DNA of 50,677 bases from Candidatus Thorarchaeota archaeon (GCA_004524565.1 SDNZ01000005.1:1-50677); one strand, 5' to 3'. Shown: positions 33,392 to 42,199, counted from the stretch's first letter. Translations and numbers: made by a program. Notes: generated by a model from the letters alone, not told the origin.

Positions 33392-34552
33392 TTAGTCGGC
33401 AGCAAGTCCTGCTGGCATGTTTATCTTAGCACTGCAAGAAGTGCACACATGTGGAGAATATACATCAAATCCTTTGACATAATCATAAGGTAATCGGATC
33501 TCTGATTTACATTGAGGGCAGCGTATCTTCACATATCCACGTAGTTCAAAGACGGTACGCCATGCGTTACGAGCATATTCAAGCCTTCCAAGACGGTCGT
33601 ACTCTTTTGCAAGGACAACCCATGGTGCTGCAGCATTCTTATCATCTTTTGTCCAGCTAATAAGACAATCAATATATGCCTCACACATACCAAGCAGAGG
33701 ATATGCATTGCAAAGCCCTCGCCATGATTCCGGGTCTCTGCCAAGTTCCATCTCAGCTCGACTCAAATACTCTCTAGATGATTTCACATCCCGTGCATTT
33801 TTTGCAATTACAGCCAATCGGGAGAGAGCCTCAATATTGATTGGATCCTTATCTAAGACCTTCCCAAAACATTCCATTGCACCTTCATGATCACCAGACT
33901 GGAATCTTAGTTCACCCAGCAGGATAAGAGACCTGTAGTCATCGGGATCAATCGTATTAGCATAGCCAATAAAAGGTGCGGCTTCAAATGATCGATTCTG
34001 TAGTAAAAGAATATAGGCATAATTTGAAATCCCCGACATCAAGTAGGGTTCAAGTTTGTGCACTTTCGCCCACTGCTCAGTAGCTAGTGTGAAATCACCC
34101 AATCGATAGAGAGTTAATGCATGCAGGAAGACAAGTCCAACCTCATCAGGGAATTTCTTCAATGCACGTTCAATGTGGTTCAGAGCTTCTCGATATTCTC
34201 TTCGTTGAAATAGAATCCTACCGAGATCAATCCAAGCTTCTGGTTGACTCGAATCTAAAAGCAATGCTTCACGGACACGGTCTTCTGCACTGGTGAGTTT
34301 TCCAAGAGCCCAGAGTGCTCTGCCCAAGAATAGCTCAACAACATAATGCTGCTCGACTAATTCATCAGCCATACTAAGTATCTCAACTGCTTTTTCAGGC
34401 ATCTCAGCTTGAACGTAGGCAATACCTAGACATACTAGAGCATCTACATTCTCATCATCGTATTCAACAAGAGGTTCTAAGGCTATGATCGCATCCTTTG
34501 GTCTATTCTCTTCTAAAGCAGATTTTGCAGATTCGAGAATTTTTTCAGACAC
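33392..34552 (-). CDS. Tetratricopeptide repeat protein with C-terminal zinc ribbon
   Basis: Product of about 386 residues from a GTG at 34552. Around nine TPR units run from the N-terminus (for example AIIALEPLVEYDDENVDALV and AWIDLGRILFQRREYREAL), and the last 45 residues hold CPQC ... CTSC, a zinc ribbon. A protein scaffold that binds partners through its groove and something else, perhaps nucleic acid, through the ribbon. A longer frame to 34681 would overlap the start of the divergent methyltransferase gene, so the shorter start is preferred, though its ribosome binding site is weak. Confidence 0.8.
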   Translation of the reverse strand: MSEKILESAKSALEENRPKDAIIALEPLVEYDDENVDALVCLGIAYVQAEMPEKAVEILSMADELVEQHYVVELFLGRALWALGKLTSAEDRVREALLLDSSQPEAWIDLGRILFQRREYREALNHIERALKKFPDEVGLVFLHALTLYRLGDFTLATEQWAKVHKLEPYLMSGISNYAYILLLQNRSFEAAPFIGYANTIDPDDYRSLILLGELRFQSGDHEGAMECFGKVLDKDPINIEALSRLAVIAKNARDVKSSREYLSRAEMELGRDPESWRGLCNAYPLLGMCEAYIDCLISWTKDDKNAAAPWVVLAKEYDRLGRLEYARNAWRTVFELRGYVKIRCPQCKSEIRLPYDYVKGFDVYSPHVCTSCSAKINMPAGLAAD

Positions 34553-34655
34553 TAGTTGAAGCCATCCTTTCCATGTTCTTTTGATGAGACATATGTCTCT
34601 AACTTCAAGGTGATAGCCATCATTCTTATTATAAGTAGAATATGATAGGGGAAAA

Positions 34656-35498
34656 ATGATGTCAGATAGAGAGTATGCCACACCATTTCCGATTTTGCAG
34701 GCTGCAAGTTTACTCAGTCATAAATCTCGTATACAGAAATTCAAACTAGCGATTGAAAGAGAGATACGACCTGATGACTATGTTATCGATATTGGTACAG
34801 GAAGTGGAATACTTGCAATTCTTGCAGCACAACGTGGAGCAAGAGTTACAGCTTTAGATGCAAATGGAGAATCATTGAAGTATGCAAGGCAAGCTGCATT
34901 AATGAATGGAGTCTCTGACAAAATTGAATTTATCCATTCACATTTCATGGAGTTCAAACCAAAAGAGAGGGCAGACGCAGTCATATGCGAGATGCTATCA
35001 TCAGTTATGCTCATAGAACAACAAATACCAGCAAGTCATTATGCTAGGAAGAACCTCTTGAAGCAATCTGGAAAACTCATCCCCGAATTAGTAAGATTGT
35101 TTGCAGTCCCTGTAGAGAATGAGATTCTGTGGAATAGGTTCAGAGTGGAAGATTTAGATTTCCCCCGAATACCCCAAACAGCAGATAGAGGACAGAGCAC
35201 TGATCTTGCGGACCTGAAGCAACTGGGTACATTTGACCTAACATCAGATAGTGACGAAACAACGTTAGTTGATGCACTATTAGAATTTGAGATAGTTCAG
35301 AGTGGAACTGTACATGGTTTACTAGGTATGTTTGAAGCAAAACTAAGCGAAGGAATTTCGCTAACTATGGAGGATGGTTGGAGGGAGCTCTTTTTACCAC
35401 TCGTTGAATCTATTGATGTCAAGTTGGGAGATCAACTAAGAATCAGACTATCATTCAGACCCGGTGAATATGATTCACTCACACTCTATATTGAGTGA
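34656..35498 (+). CDS. PRMT-like SAM-dependent methyltransferase
   Basis: Product of 280 residues. VIDIGTGSGILA at 43-54 is the SAM-binding motif I, and ALDAN near 66-70 is the ribose-binding acidic motif. CEMLSSVMLIE at 111-121 places two glutamates nine positions apart, as in the double-E loop of protein arginine methyltransferases (SEWMGYCLFYE). The second half is beta-rich with DGWRELFLPL and a final barrel-like strand, again as in PRMTs. It also resembles the archaeal COG4076 predicted methylase. Substrate could be protein arginine or RNA. ATG with GGGG just upstream. Confidence 0.75.
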   Translation: MMSDREYATPFPILQAASLLSHKSRIQKFKLAIEREIRPDDYVIDIGTGSGILAILAAQRGARVTALDANGESLKYARQAALMNGVSDKIEFIHSHFMEFKPKERADAVICEMLSSVMLIEQQIPASHYARKNLLKQSGKLIPELVRLFAVPVENEILWNRFRVEDLDFPRIPQTADRGQSTDLADLKQLGTFDLTSDSDETTLVDALLEFEIVQSGTVHGLLGMFEAKLSEGISLTMEDGWRELFLPLVESIDVKLGDQLRIRLSFRPGEYDSLTLYIE

Positions 35499-35499
35499 T

Positions 35500-35814
35500 T
35501 TAACCAGTTGCCTTTCGCTCCATTGGTTGAGACCTATCCAATTCGAAGACAACGGGATTCTTTGGATCTGGACATGCGTGAAGTTCTTTGCAATGATCTT
35601 CAGACCACGGAAAGTGGGCATTATGCATCATCGCATAGACAACGGGAAGCATAGTGAATAACGCATTGATGCAGATATCACCCTTAACGCCATAATGCTC
35701 AAACTCTATCTCATCACCAACCCTGTGACCTATTGCACAATATCCTTCTTGGCTTACTACTCGTGCAATTACTTTTCGTGGTTCTTTGCCAACACATTTC
35801 TCTTCATTTGACAT
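35500..35814 (-). CDS. TIGR04076-type cysteine-containing protein
   Basis: Product of 104 residues. The pattern IARVVSQEGYCAIGHRVGDEIEF and later HFPWSEDHCKELHACPDPKNPVVFEL is that of a small conserved family of unknown function found in anaerobes. Cysteines and histidines suggest metal binding. It converges on the methyltransferase gene with a single base between the stops. Confidence 0.75.
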   Translation of the reverse strand: MSNEEKCVGKEPRKVIARVVSQEGYCAIGHRVGDEIEFEHYGVKGDICINALFTMLPVVYAMMHNAHFPWSEDHCKELHACPDPKNPVVFELDRSQPMERKATG

Positions 35815-35928
35815 TTGAATCAATTCTTTCTAAGATTGTGAGTCTTATTATTATTATTGAGAAATAAAGTCATCAAAGGGCACATTTTTATCGAAGTCAT
35901 TCAGGGATTGAATTGGTGGCTGAATATT

Positions 35929-36594
35929 ATGGAGCTTAAAGGTCCTCTATGCTATGTTCTTGATTTTGATGATATTTATGAATACGCCTACCAGACAGCA
36001 CAAAAAGTGAAGAAATCAGGTTGGAGACCAGATGTCGTCATTGGGATTGCTCGAGGCGGTTGGGTTCATGCAAGAATCGCATGTGATTTACTGGGTATCA
36101 AAGAACTCTATTCTGTAAAAGTTGATCACTGGGGTGTCACTGCAACAAAAGATGGCAAAGCAAAATTGACCTGTCCTCTTACAGCTGATGTAACTGGAAA
36201 GAAGGTTCTCGTCGTCGATGACATCACTGATACTGGAGAGAGTCTCACGATGGCAGCTGAACATGTGAAAGAATGCGGCCCTGCAGAAGTAAGGAGTGCA
36301 ACACTGATGCACATCGCAGGATCCAAATTTATTCCAGACTATTTTGGGGTAGAAGTGGCTTGGGCATGGGAGATATGGCCCTGGAATTTCTACGAAGATC
36401 TTACAGCACTTATTCTCAAGATATTTGAAGGAGAGAAGGTGACTGAGCTTGGTACTGCAGAACTCAAAAAGCATCTTCGAGAGTATAACAATGTGGTACT
36501 AGCAGATGATGTATTATCGAAAATCAAGGCCCATATGGGATTCCTTGGAAAAATCGTGTATCCACTGGATAAGGCATGGAAATTGAAAGAGTAA
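35929..36594 (+). CDS. Purine-type phosphoribosyltransferase (COG2236-like)
   Basis: Product of 221 residues. VLVVDDITDTGESL is the PRPP-binding signature, and GIARGGWVHARI is the phosphate-binding loop. It transfers phosphoribose from PRPP to a base, most likely a purine. ATG at 35929 fits the family; the longer frame adds unrelated residues. A 13-base gap separates it from the MTA phosphorylase, whose product adenine could feed purine salvage. Confidence 0.88.
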   Translation: MELKGPLCYVLDFDDIYEYAYQTAQKVKKSGWRPDVVIGIARGGWVHARIACDLLGIKELYSVKVDHWGVTATKDGKAKLTCPLTADVTGKKVLVVDDITDTGESLTMAAEHVKECGPAEVRSATLMHIAGSKFIPDYFGVEVAWAWEIWPWNFYEDLTALILKIFEGEKVTELGTAELKKHLREYNNVVLADDVLSKIKAHMGFLGKIVYPLDKAWKLKE

Positions 36595-36607
36595 GGAGAA
36601 TTTAAAA

Positions 36608-37468
36608 ATGGCATTTGAAGCGAACCTGTCTGTTGTTCCGATAGACAGGAGTAAAACCAAAGAGCTAGAAGATCTACTTCCAATAGAAATTGGAATGTTT
36701 GGAGGTAGTGGAAATTACGATTCCAAGGTCATTGACAATCCAATCGAAGTAAAGGTGTTCACACCATATGGAGACCCCTCCGATAATTTCATTCTTGGCT
36801 CTGTGAAGGGAAGAAGCTTTGCATTTTTAGCAAGACATGGACGTAATCATACAATCCCACCTCATGCAATTAACTACCGTGCCAATATCTGGGGTATGAA
36901 AGCACTAGGTGTGAAGAGGATTATTAGTCCCGCTGCCGCTGGAAGTCTTCAACCAGCCAAGGTGAAACTTGGTGAATTCGTGATAGCAGACCAACTCTTT
37001 GATAGAACTATGGGAGTCAGAAAAGATACCTTCTTTGAGGGAGGCACAATTGCGCACTTACCGTTTGCAGAACCCTTCTGCCCGGAGCTTAGGAAGGTAG
37101 CAGTTGATACTGCTGCAGAAGTCAATTACAAAGTTCATGACAAGGGAACCTATGTCTGCATAAACGGACCACGATTTTCCACTAGAGCTGAATCAATGTT
37201 CTATCACAATCAGGGCTGGGAGGTCATCGGTATGACTGCATATCCTGAAGCGGCACTTGCTAGAGAAGCAGGAATCTGCTTCGTGAATATTAGTATGCCA
37301 ACTGATTACGATGTTCATGCGGAGGAAACCGTCACCCACGAGATGGTTCTCAAGACAATGTCTGAAAATGTGGATCGAGTAAGAAAACTTACCTTTGAGA
37401 TGATTGCAAATATTCCCAAAGAAGCTAGCTGTGAATGTCAAACTGCAATGAAGCATGGTCTCTTCTAG
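36608..37468 (+). CDS. mtnP: S-methyl-5'-thioadenosine phosphorylase
   Basis: Product of 286 residues. FGGSGNYD near 34-41 and ARHGRNHTIPPH near 77-88 bind phosphate; NGPRFSTRAES and EVIGMTAYPEAALAREA are the ribose and base site motifs of the MTAP family. MPTDYDVH keeps the aspartate that selects adenine over hypoxanthine. It splits methylthioadenosine into adenine and methylthioribose-1-phosphate. AAGGAG precedes the ATG. Coupled with the phosphoribosyltransferase gene. Confidence 0.92.
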   Translation: MAFEANLSVVPIDRSKTKELEDLLPIEIGMFGGSGNYDSKVIDNPIEVKVFTPYGDPSDNFILGSVKGRSFAFLARHGRNHTIPPHAINYRANIWGMKALGVKRIISPAAAGSLQPAKVKLGEFVIADQLFDRTMGVRKDTFFEGGTIAHLPFAEPFCPELRKVAVDTAAEVNYKVHDKGTYVCINGPRFSTRAESMFYHNQGWEVIGMTAYPEAALAREAGICFVNISMPTDYDVHAEETVTHEMVLKTMSENVDRVRKLTFEMIANIPKEASCECQTAMKHGLF

Positions 37469-37522
37469 ACACCGAAGGAATCAAAGCAGGGATATGCTCA
37501 CCAAGTAGCGGTGAGATATCTC

Positions 37523-38320
37523 TTGAAACTCGCGGTTGGACAGATGGAGCCGAAGATCTGCAATACTGAAGAAAATCTAGTCAGAGTGAAAGCTATTCTG
37601 AAGGAAGCAGAAAAGGCAAATGTGGATGTTCTTGTACTTCCGGAGCTCTGCAATTCAGGTTATGTCTTCAAGGATATTAGTGAAGCTACAGATTCTGCAG
37701 AATCAATTCCAAAAGGTCCACTTTCTCGTGAACTCATTGCTTGGTCGGAGAGAGGCAGGCTGGTTGTAGCGGGAATCTGTGAACATTCGGATGTAGGTCT
37801 CTACAACTCAGCTGGAATCTTTGCTAGAGGCAAACATATCGCTACCTATAGGAAAATCCATCTCTTTCTTAACGAAAAAGATTGGTTCAGACCTGGTCAA
37901 GAAGAACCGCCAGTGATAGAATATAATGGATATCATTTTGGAGTGATGATTTGCTTTGATTGGATTTTTCCAGAAGTGACAAGATTGTTAGCTCTCAAAG
38001 GAGCTCAAGTCATCCTGCATCCTGCCAATCTTGTTCTGCCATATTGCCAAAATGCCATGGTGACAAGGTCAATTGAAAATCGGGTCTTCACTGCTACTGC
38101 AAACAGAATTGGTACAGAACGAGAAGTGGAATTTTCAGGGCTTTCGCAAATTACAGATATCAGGGGAAATCGTCTTTGTCAGATGAAGAAGGAAGAGGTA
38201 GGAATCGTATCAGTGATTATAGATCCTGCACTTGCAGACAACAAATCTATTACTGAACGAAATGATGTTCTTGGAGACAGACAACCCAAACTATATACCC
38301 GAATCACTCAGGACGATTGA
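37523..38320 (+). CDS. Nitrilase-superfamily carbon-nitrogen hydrolase
   Basis: Product of 265 residues. Catalytic triad: Glu in VLPELCNSGY (residue 41), Lys in TYRKIHLF, Cys in VMICFDWIFPE. TTG start at 37523 is chosen since GGTGA lies eight bases upstream and the protein then begins KLAVGQMEP, as usual in the family; a GTG at 37511 overlaps that site. Substrate unknown: omega-amidase, carbamoyl-putrescine or similar. In the same strand cluster as mtnP. Ends 17 bases inside the convergent MazG-like gene. Confidence 0.88.
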   Translation: MKLAVGQMEPKICNTEENLVRVKAILKEAEKANVDVLVLPELCNSGYVFKDISEATDSAESIPKGPLSRELIAWSERGRLVVAGICEHSDVGLYNSAGIFARGKHIATYRKIHLFLNEKDWFRPGQEEPPVIEYNGYHFGVMICFDWIFPEVTRLLALKGAQVILHPANLVLPYCQNAMVTRSIENRVFTATANRIGTEREVEFSGLSQITDIRGNRLCQMKKEEVGIVSVIIDPALADNKSITERNDVLGDRQPKLYTRITQDD

Positions 38321-38675
38321 ACTTACTCGGTGCTTTCCCTTCCCAATAGTCAATTGGATATTTCTCTCGATTGCGCCTCATCTTTTCAACAAATGCTTTT
38401 ACAGGATCAATACCAGCAGTATCTGCAACCCTGAGTAGGTAAACAAGAACGTCTGCAATTTCAGATGCAAGTTCTTCCCTGAATTCTTCGTCTTTGAGTG
38501 CTGCTTCAACATCTTCATGCGTCTTCCACTGAAATAATTCAAGAAGTTCTCCAGCTTCGATTGATGTAGAAACTGCTAGATTCAATGGAAGATTGTATTG
38601 GTCCCAGTTGCGTTCTCTAACAAATTCTCTGATTATCTCAATAATTTCAGCAAGGGTCTGAGGGTAATCTCCCAC
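38304..38675 (-). CDS. MazG-like nucleotide pyrophosphohydrolase
   Basis: Product of 123 residues. EAGELLELFQW and ELASEIADVLVYLLRVAD are the EExxE-type and ExxD metal-binding helices of the all-alpha NTP pyrophosphatase family (RS21-C6/dCTPase like). It likely clears non-standard or excess dNTPs. GTG at 38675 has GGTGA five bases upstream; a GTG three codons earlier is possible. It overlaps the nitrilase gene tail by 17 bases on the other strand. Confidence 0.87.
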   Translation of the reverse strand: MGDYPQTLAEIIEIIREFVRERNWDQYNLPLNLAVSTSIEAGELLELFQWKTHEDVEAALKDEEFREELASEIADVLVYLLRVADTAGIDPVKAFVEKMRRNREKYPIDYWEGKAPSKFNRPE

Positions 38676-38690
38676 CAGATTCACCCTTGC

Positions 38691-39257
38691 TTAACGAGCT
38701 TCAGGATCAAGACTACGTTGAATCATCCAGAGCATATACAGTGAGAAGAATACAAGCATAAAGCACAACAGAATTAGAGGTGTATCTAATTCAGGAAACA
38801 TTCCCACACCATTCAAAATCCAGCTTCCTGTGTCAATGACGCCAAACCCAGTTGCGAGAACTATAACAGCTATGTTCACTGGACCTGCCCATTTCAGTCG
38901 ATGAGTTCCTGCTCGTGACCACGTAATCAGTGAGAACACGATACCAACAAGAGCAGCTACTATGAGGAAAAATACTCCGAGAATACCGTAACGATTTGGA
39001 TCCCAAATAGCTGGTGGAGTGAACAAGACAATTCCCAGGCCGATAATTGTTATTAGAAAGACTGTTGGGGGCCAAGGATCAGCCATGAATTTTGTAAACC
39101 AGCCTACAGTGTCTCGTTCTTCATATGACCGGACTTCAAAATCCGTTTCTTCTTCGAAGTCTTCATCTTCTTCTGTATCTTCATCAGCAATATCTTCATC
39201 GGGAAAAGTTGTTTCCTCATCATCTTCTTCGAAGAATGTGTCGTCTTCACTATTCAT
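38691..39257 (-). CDS. Membrane protein with very acidic N-terminus
   Basis: Product of 188 residues. The first 50 are almost only Glu, Asp and small residues (EEDDEETTFPDEDIADED), then four membrane helices (about 65-82, 92-112, 125-143, 158-178). GAGG site upstream of the ATG. No family recognised. The acidic tail may bind basic partners or cations; that is speculative. 15 bases upstream of the MazG-like gene on the same strand. Confidence 0.7.
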   Translation of the reverse strand: MNSEDDTFFEEDDEETTFPDEDIADEDTEEDEDFEEETDFEVRSYEERDTVGWFTKFMADPWPPTVFLITIIGLGIVLFTPPAIWDPNRYGILGVFFLIVAALVGIVFSLITWSRAGTHRLKWAGPVNIAVIVLATGFGVIDTGSWILNGVGMFPELDTPLILLCFMLVFFSLYMLWMIQRSLDPEAR

Positions 39258-39412
39258 CCGTTTTTCCTCACATTGGTGTGGCTTGATTTGAGACTGACCT
39301 CGTTAAAATCCTTGTTGTCTGTTGGAACTTTATAATTTATAGATTCAATATCATACTGAAATAGGCATCCGACAGAACAATGATTAAAACTACTTTCTCT
39401 TCAGGACATAGC

Positions 39413-40003
39413 ATGTCTTTAGAAGGCCTCTCAAAAGACGAACTGATTTCAAAAGCAAGAACATTTCGTCAACAAGGGCAGAACAAGAAAGCAATAGAAG
39501 CCTTCAGAATGGTTCTCGAAATGGACCCGGAAAATCTTGACATTCTGAATGAAATGGGATTGGCGCATATTCACATTGGCGAGCAGAGCGATGCAATCAT
39601 TGTTTTTGATTTGGCAATATCAATTGCGCCTAAGGATTATCGCGGCCACTCGAACAAAGCAGAGGCATATCTTACGATTGGTGAATTTGAGGAAGCGAAT
39701 ACTACTGCAGATACAGCCCTGAAAATACTACCAGATAATTCAGAGATCTGGACCAAGAAGGCAAGAGCTCTTGAGAGTCTCCTTCAAATCCAAGATGCTA
39801 TCAATGCGTATAATGAAGCTCTAAAGTATGATTCCGGAGACCCTGAAACATGGAAAGCACTTGCACTCTGTCTTGATGCTCAGGAAAAATGGCAAGCAGT
39901 TGCAAGAGCATATCGAATTGCAGCAAACCTCCATTCAAAACGCGGTGAAATGCAGGATGCAGATAGCTGCGAGAAATTCGCTCAAATGGCAGAACGTTCC
40001 TAG
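39413..40003 (+). CDS. Tetratricopeptide repeat protein
   Basis: Product of about 196 residues with five TPR units (for example AIEAFRMVLEMDPENLDILN, AIIVFDLAISIAPKDY and AINAYNEALKYDSGDPET). No other domain. The ATG at 39413 is preferred over 39380 by AGGACA upstream and the first repeat position. A protein-protein interaction scaffold; partner unknown. Confidence 0.8.
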   Translation: MSLEGLSKDELISKARTFRQQGQNKKAIEAFRMVLEMDPENLDILNEMGLAHIHIGEQSDAIIVFDLAISIAPKDYRGHSNKAEAYLTIGEFEEANTTADTALKILPDNSEIWTKKARALESLLQIQDAINAYNEALKYDSGDPETWKALALCLDAQEKWQAVARAYRIAANLHSKRGEMQDADSCEKFAQMAERS

Positions 40004-40010
40004 TTGAGTA

Positions 40011-40040
40011 AAAAAAGAAGAAGGGTCCTAAAGTGGACCC
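40011..40040 (-). terminator. Hairpin terminator of the phospholipase D-like gene
   Basis: 6-pair stem GGGTCC/GGACCC with loop ACTTTA (40023-40040), then TTCTTCTTTTTT on the minus strand. It follows the stop at 40049. It may also limit read-through of the convergent TPR gene. Confidence 0.6.
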
Positions 40041-40048
40041 ATCAATCT

Positions 40049-41728
40049 CTAGCGTTTTTTCTTGCGTTTTGTCTTGGAGGAGCTTTGTTTCTTGTAGCAT
40101 AATCCACCGATGGCTGCTACAACAGCAAGTAGCACGTATGGTATTGCTTGTGCGATAAGCTGAGCTAACTCATCAGTTGTTGTAGTGGTAGTTGTAGTGG
40201 TTGTGATGACTGAGCCAATTGAGTTCCGAACTGGAATCACCATCTCCAAACCACTGGACCATTCTGATAGCGAGTAAACATAAGCTTTCACTGTTATATT
40301 GGTTCCATCAGCTTGAGGCCCTATCACATGGAAGAAATTCTCTGGATCTAATTCTGATGAATCGTATACATTTGAAGTGATGGTGTAATTTGCCCATGCA
40401 CCATCATTGATCCTAACTCCAAGAATAACTCCGTCGATGTCGTTGTAGTATTCATGTGCATATACTGTGACATTGATGTCAGAAGAACTTGTGGGGATGT
40501 TGGGGGTCCAACCTACGTTCACATAGTCAGGAACTTCATAGTCGGCAATACCCCAGTCATAATCAAAGACTTCTTGATACCAACCAGCAACTCCTTCGTG
40601 CTCTATCACAACACCTGCTTCTCGGTTTTCAGTAATACTCTCTTCACTCCAATTGATGCTACAAATCAAAATGATTCTACCATCAGCAATGAATGCTTTG
40701 TTATGAAGTGTTGAAAAGAATCGGGTATCCATCCAACAAATCGGGATATTTTCTTCAGCAAATGCAAGCCCAACTTCCTCGTTGTCATTTGCACCTTCTT
40801 CCATTATTATTCGGACAGTGACTCCACGATGTTTTGCCGCTACAATTGCATCGAGTAATTCATTAACCACTGTTGAACTATTGCTAACATATGGAATCTC
40901 AATGTCAAGAGTTGCTTGCGCACTATTAATCACCCAGAGCATAGCCTCTAAACTTGTATCAGGACTAAATACTGGTGTAACATTCATTTGTCCCGAAAAT
41001 TCACCGTTCGTGGCAAAGGGTCGCTGGTAGTATGATTGAGTGACTGCACCCCAGTCTAATACTGTACCAGTCCCATCTATACCTTCATTGTAGTCGGAAC
41101 CAATACTCCAATCATAATCAAAGACATCACGATAGTATTGCGTTACAACTTCATCAGTCATAGCAATATTGAACTCACGGTTGCCTTCGTAGTTCTTCTG
41201 AGTAAATCCTCCGGAGCTTCCAGATTCCCATTCGCTTAGCGGGAAGCTTGGACGTGCCCAATTTCCGGCTTGGACAATGGTTGTATCATTATCAATTACA
41301 ACAAATTTTTGGTGGGAAAATGTAAAAGTGTCAGAGGTCCAGCGGACGGGAATTCCTAATTGAGTAAGATTCCACATGGTGTAAACGTTGTAATCACCTA
41401 GACTCACAACGCGTTCACTAATCATCACTTTGATGTCGATTGATGGATTATTATCGTGAATCTCATGAATTAAATTCAATATACCAGGACTTGTGAATTG
41501 ATAGATTTCAACATAGATACTCTCTGTGGCACTTCTTAGAAAATGTGTAAGAGTTTCATTGCTGTAATCAGGACCCACAAAAGTTGTAACATTCATGTTT
41601 CTGTTGAATGTTTGCAGAGTAAACTCAGCAGGTTCATATCGCTCAATGGGCAGCGATGAAGAAGCAACAGAAATTGATGGCATTATTAACATAGTTATCA
41701 AGATTAGAACTGCATAGCGACGCAACAA
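40049..41728 (-). CDS. Surface-anchored phospholipase D-family protein
   Basis: Product of 559 residues. A signal peptide (about 1-23) is followed by two HKD-type motifs: HQKFVVIDNDTTIVQAGNW near 137 and HNKAFIADGRIILICSINW near 335, both with the His, Lys, Asp and Asn expected. A beta-rich domain (about 415-500), a run of eight threonines, a membrane helix (about 525-545) and a Lys/Arg tail follow. So both catalytic halves lie outside the cell. Substrate could be lipids or nucleic acid. TTG start with GGAG eight bases upstream. Confidence 0.87.
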   Translation of the reverse strand: MLRRYAVLILITMLIMPSISVASSSLPIERYEPAEFTLQTFNRNMNVTTFVGPDYSNETLTHFLRSATESIYVEIYQFTSPGILNLIHEIHDNNPSIDIKVMISERVVSLGDYNVYTMWNLTQLGIPVRWTSDTFTFSHQKFVVIDNDTTIVQAGNWARPSFPLSEWESGSSGGFTQKNYEGNREFNIAMTDEVVTQYYRDVFDYDWSIGSDYNEGIDGTGTVLDWGAVTQSYYQRPFATNGEFSGQMNVTPVFSPDTSLEAMLWVINSAQATLDIEIPYVSNSSTVVNELLDAIVAAKHRGVTVRIIMEEGANDNEEVGLAFAEENIPICWMDTRFFSTLHNKAFIADGRIILICSINWSEESITENREAGVVIEHEGVAGWYQEVFDYDWGIADYEVPDYVNVGWTPNIPTSSSDINVTVYAHEYYNDIDGVILGVRINDGAWANYTITSNVYDSSELDPENFFHVIGPQADGTNITVKAYVYSLSEWSSGLEMVIPVRNSIGSVITTTTTTTTTTDELAQLIAQAIPYVLLAVVAAIGGLCYKKQSSSKTKRKKKR

Positions 41729-41809
41729 TTCTCACTCTCCAATATTTTTTCACAACAACACTATGACTTATGAGTCGTTTGCTATATGATAAAGTCAGAG
41801 GATTATCAC

Positions 41810-42076
41810 ATGGCAAATATCAAAGCTTTCTACAATGTTGATGAGAATTTGAGAGAAGATATTCTCAAAGCCCTGGATGAAAACTTCGGACTAAAGGGAA
41901 CCTATATTGAAAACTACATCTCGATGCGTGGAAAAGAAGAAAGCGGAATCGAAACAGTAAGATTAAGCATCGAAGGCGAAACAATCAAGATCATGGTGGT
42001 CTTGGAAAATGATACGCTTTTGGATAAGTTCAACGCAATCTTAGGAGAACCAACGAAAATCAAGGGAAGACGCTGA
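41810..42076 (+). CDS. Small protein of unknown function
   Basis: Product of 88 residues. The ATG at 41810 has GAGG eight bases upstream, and is preferred to 41786. Alternating strand and helix (NIKAFYNVDENLREDILKAL, ESGIETVRLSIEGETIKIMVVL) would fit a ferredoxin-like alpha/beta fold. No family recognised. Convergent with the ferredoxin gene across two hairpins. Confidence 0.65.
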   Translation: MANIKAFYNVDENLREDILKALDENFGLKGTYIENYISMRGKEESGIETVRLSIEGETIKIMVVLENDTLLDKFNAILGEPTKIKGRR

Positions 42077-42098
42077 TAAACAAAGAAAATTAGGGAGA

Positions 42099-42153
42099 AG
42101 AAAAAAGATATCACTGACAGGAACACTTCCCAATAGAAGAAAGTGTCCCTGTC
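42099..42153 (-). terminator. Long hairpin terminator of the ferredoxin gene
   Basis: The arms GACAGGAACACTT (42116-42128) and AAGTGTCCCTGTC (42141-42153) pair at 12 of 13 positions. On the minus strand a T-rich run with six Ts follows about ten bases later. It lies between two converging genes. Confidence 0.6.
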
Positions 42154-42160
42154 GTAGCAC

Positions 42161-42180
42161 AACTCACTCGAAAGTGAGTT
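42161..42180. other. Second hairpin in the convergent gap
   Basis: A perfect 8-pair stem AACTCACT/AGTGAGTT around loop CGAA. It lies just before the long hairpin for the minus-strand transcript, making a double hairpin after the ferredoxin gene. It could stabilise the message 3' end. Confidence 0.5.
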
Positions 42181-42199
42181 TCTGTTGTAACGACCGAAA

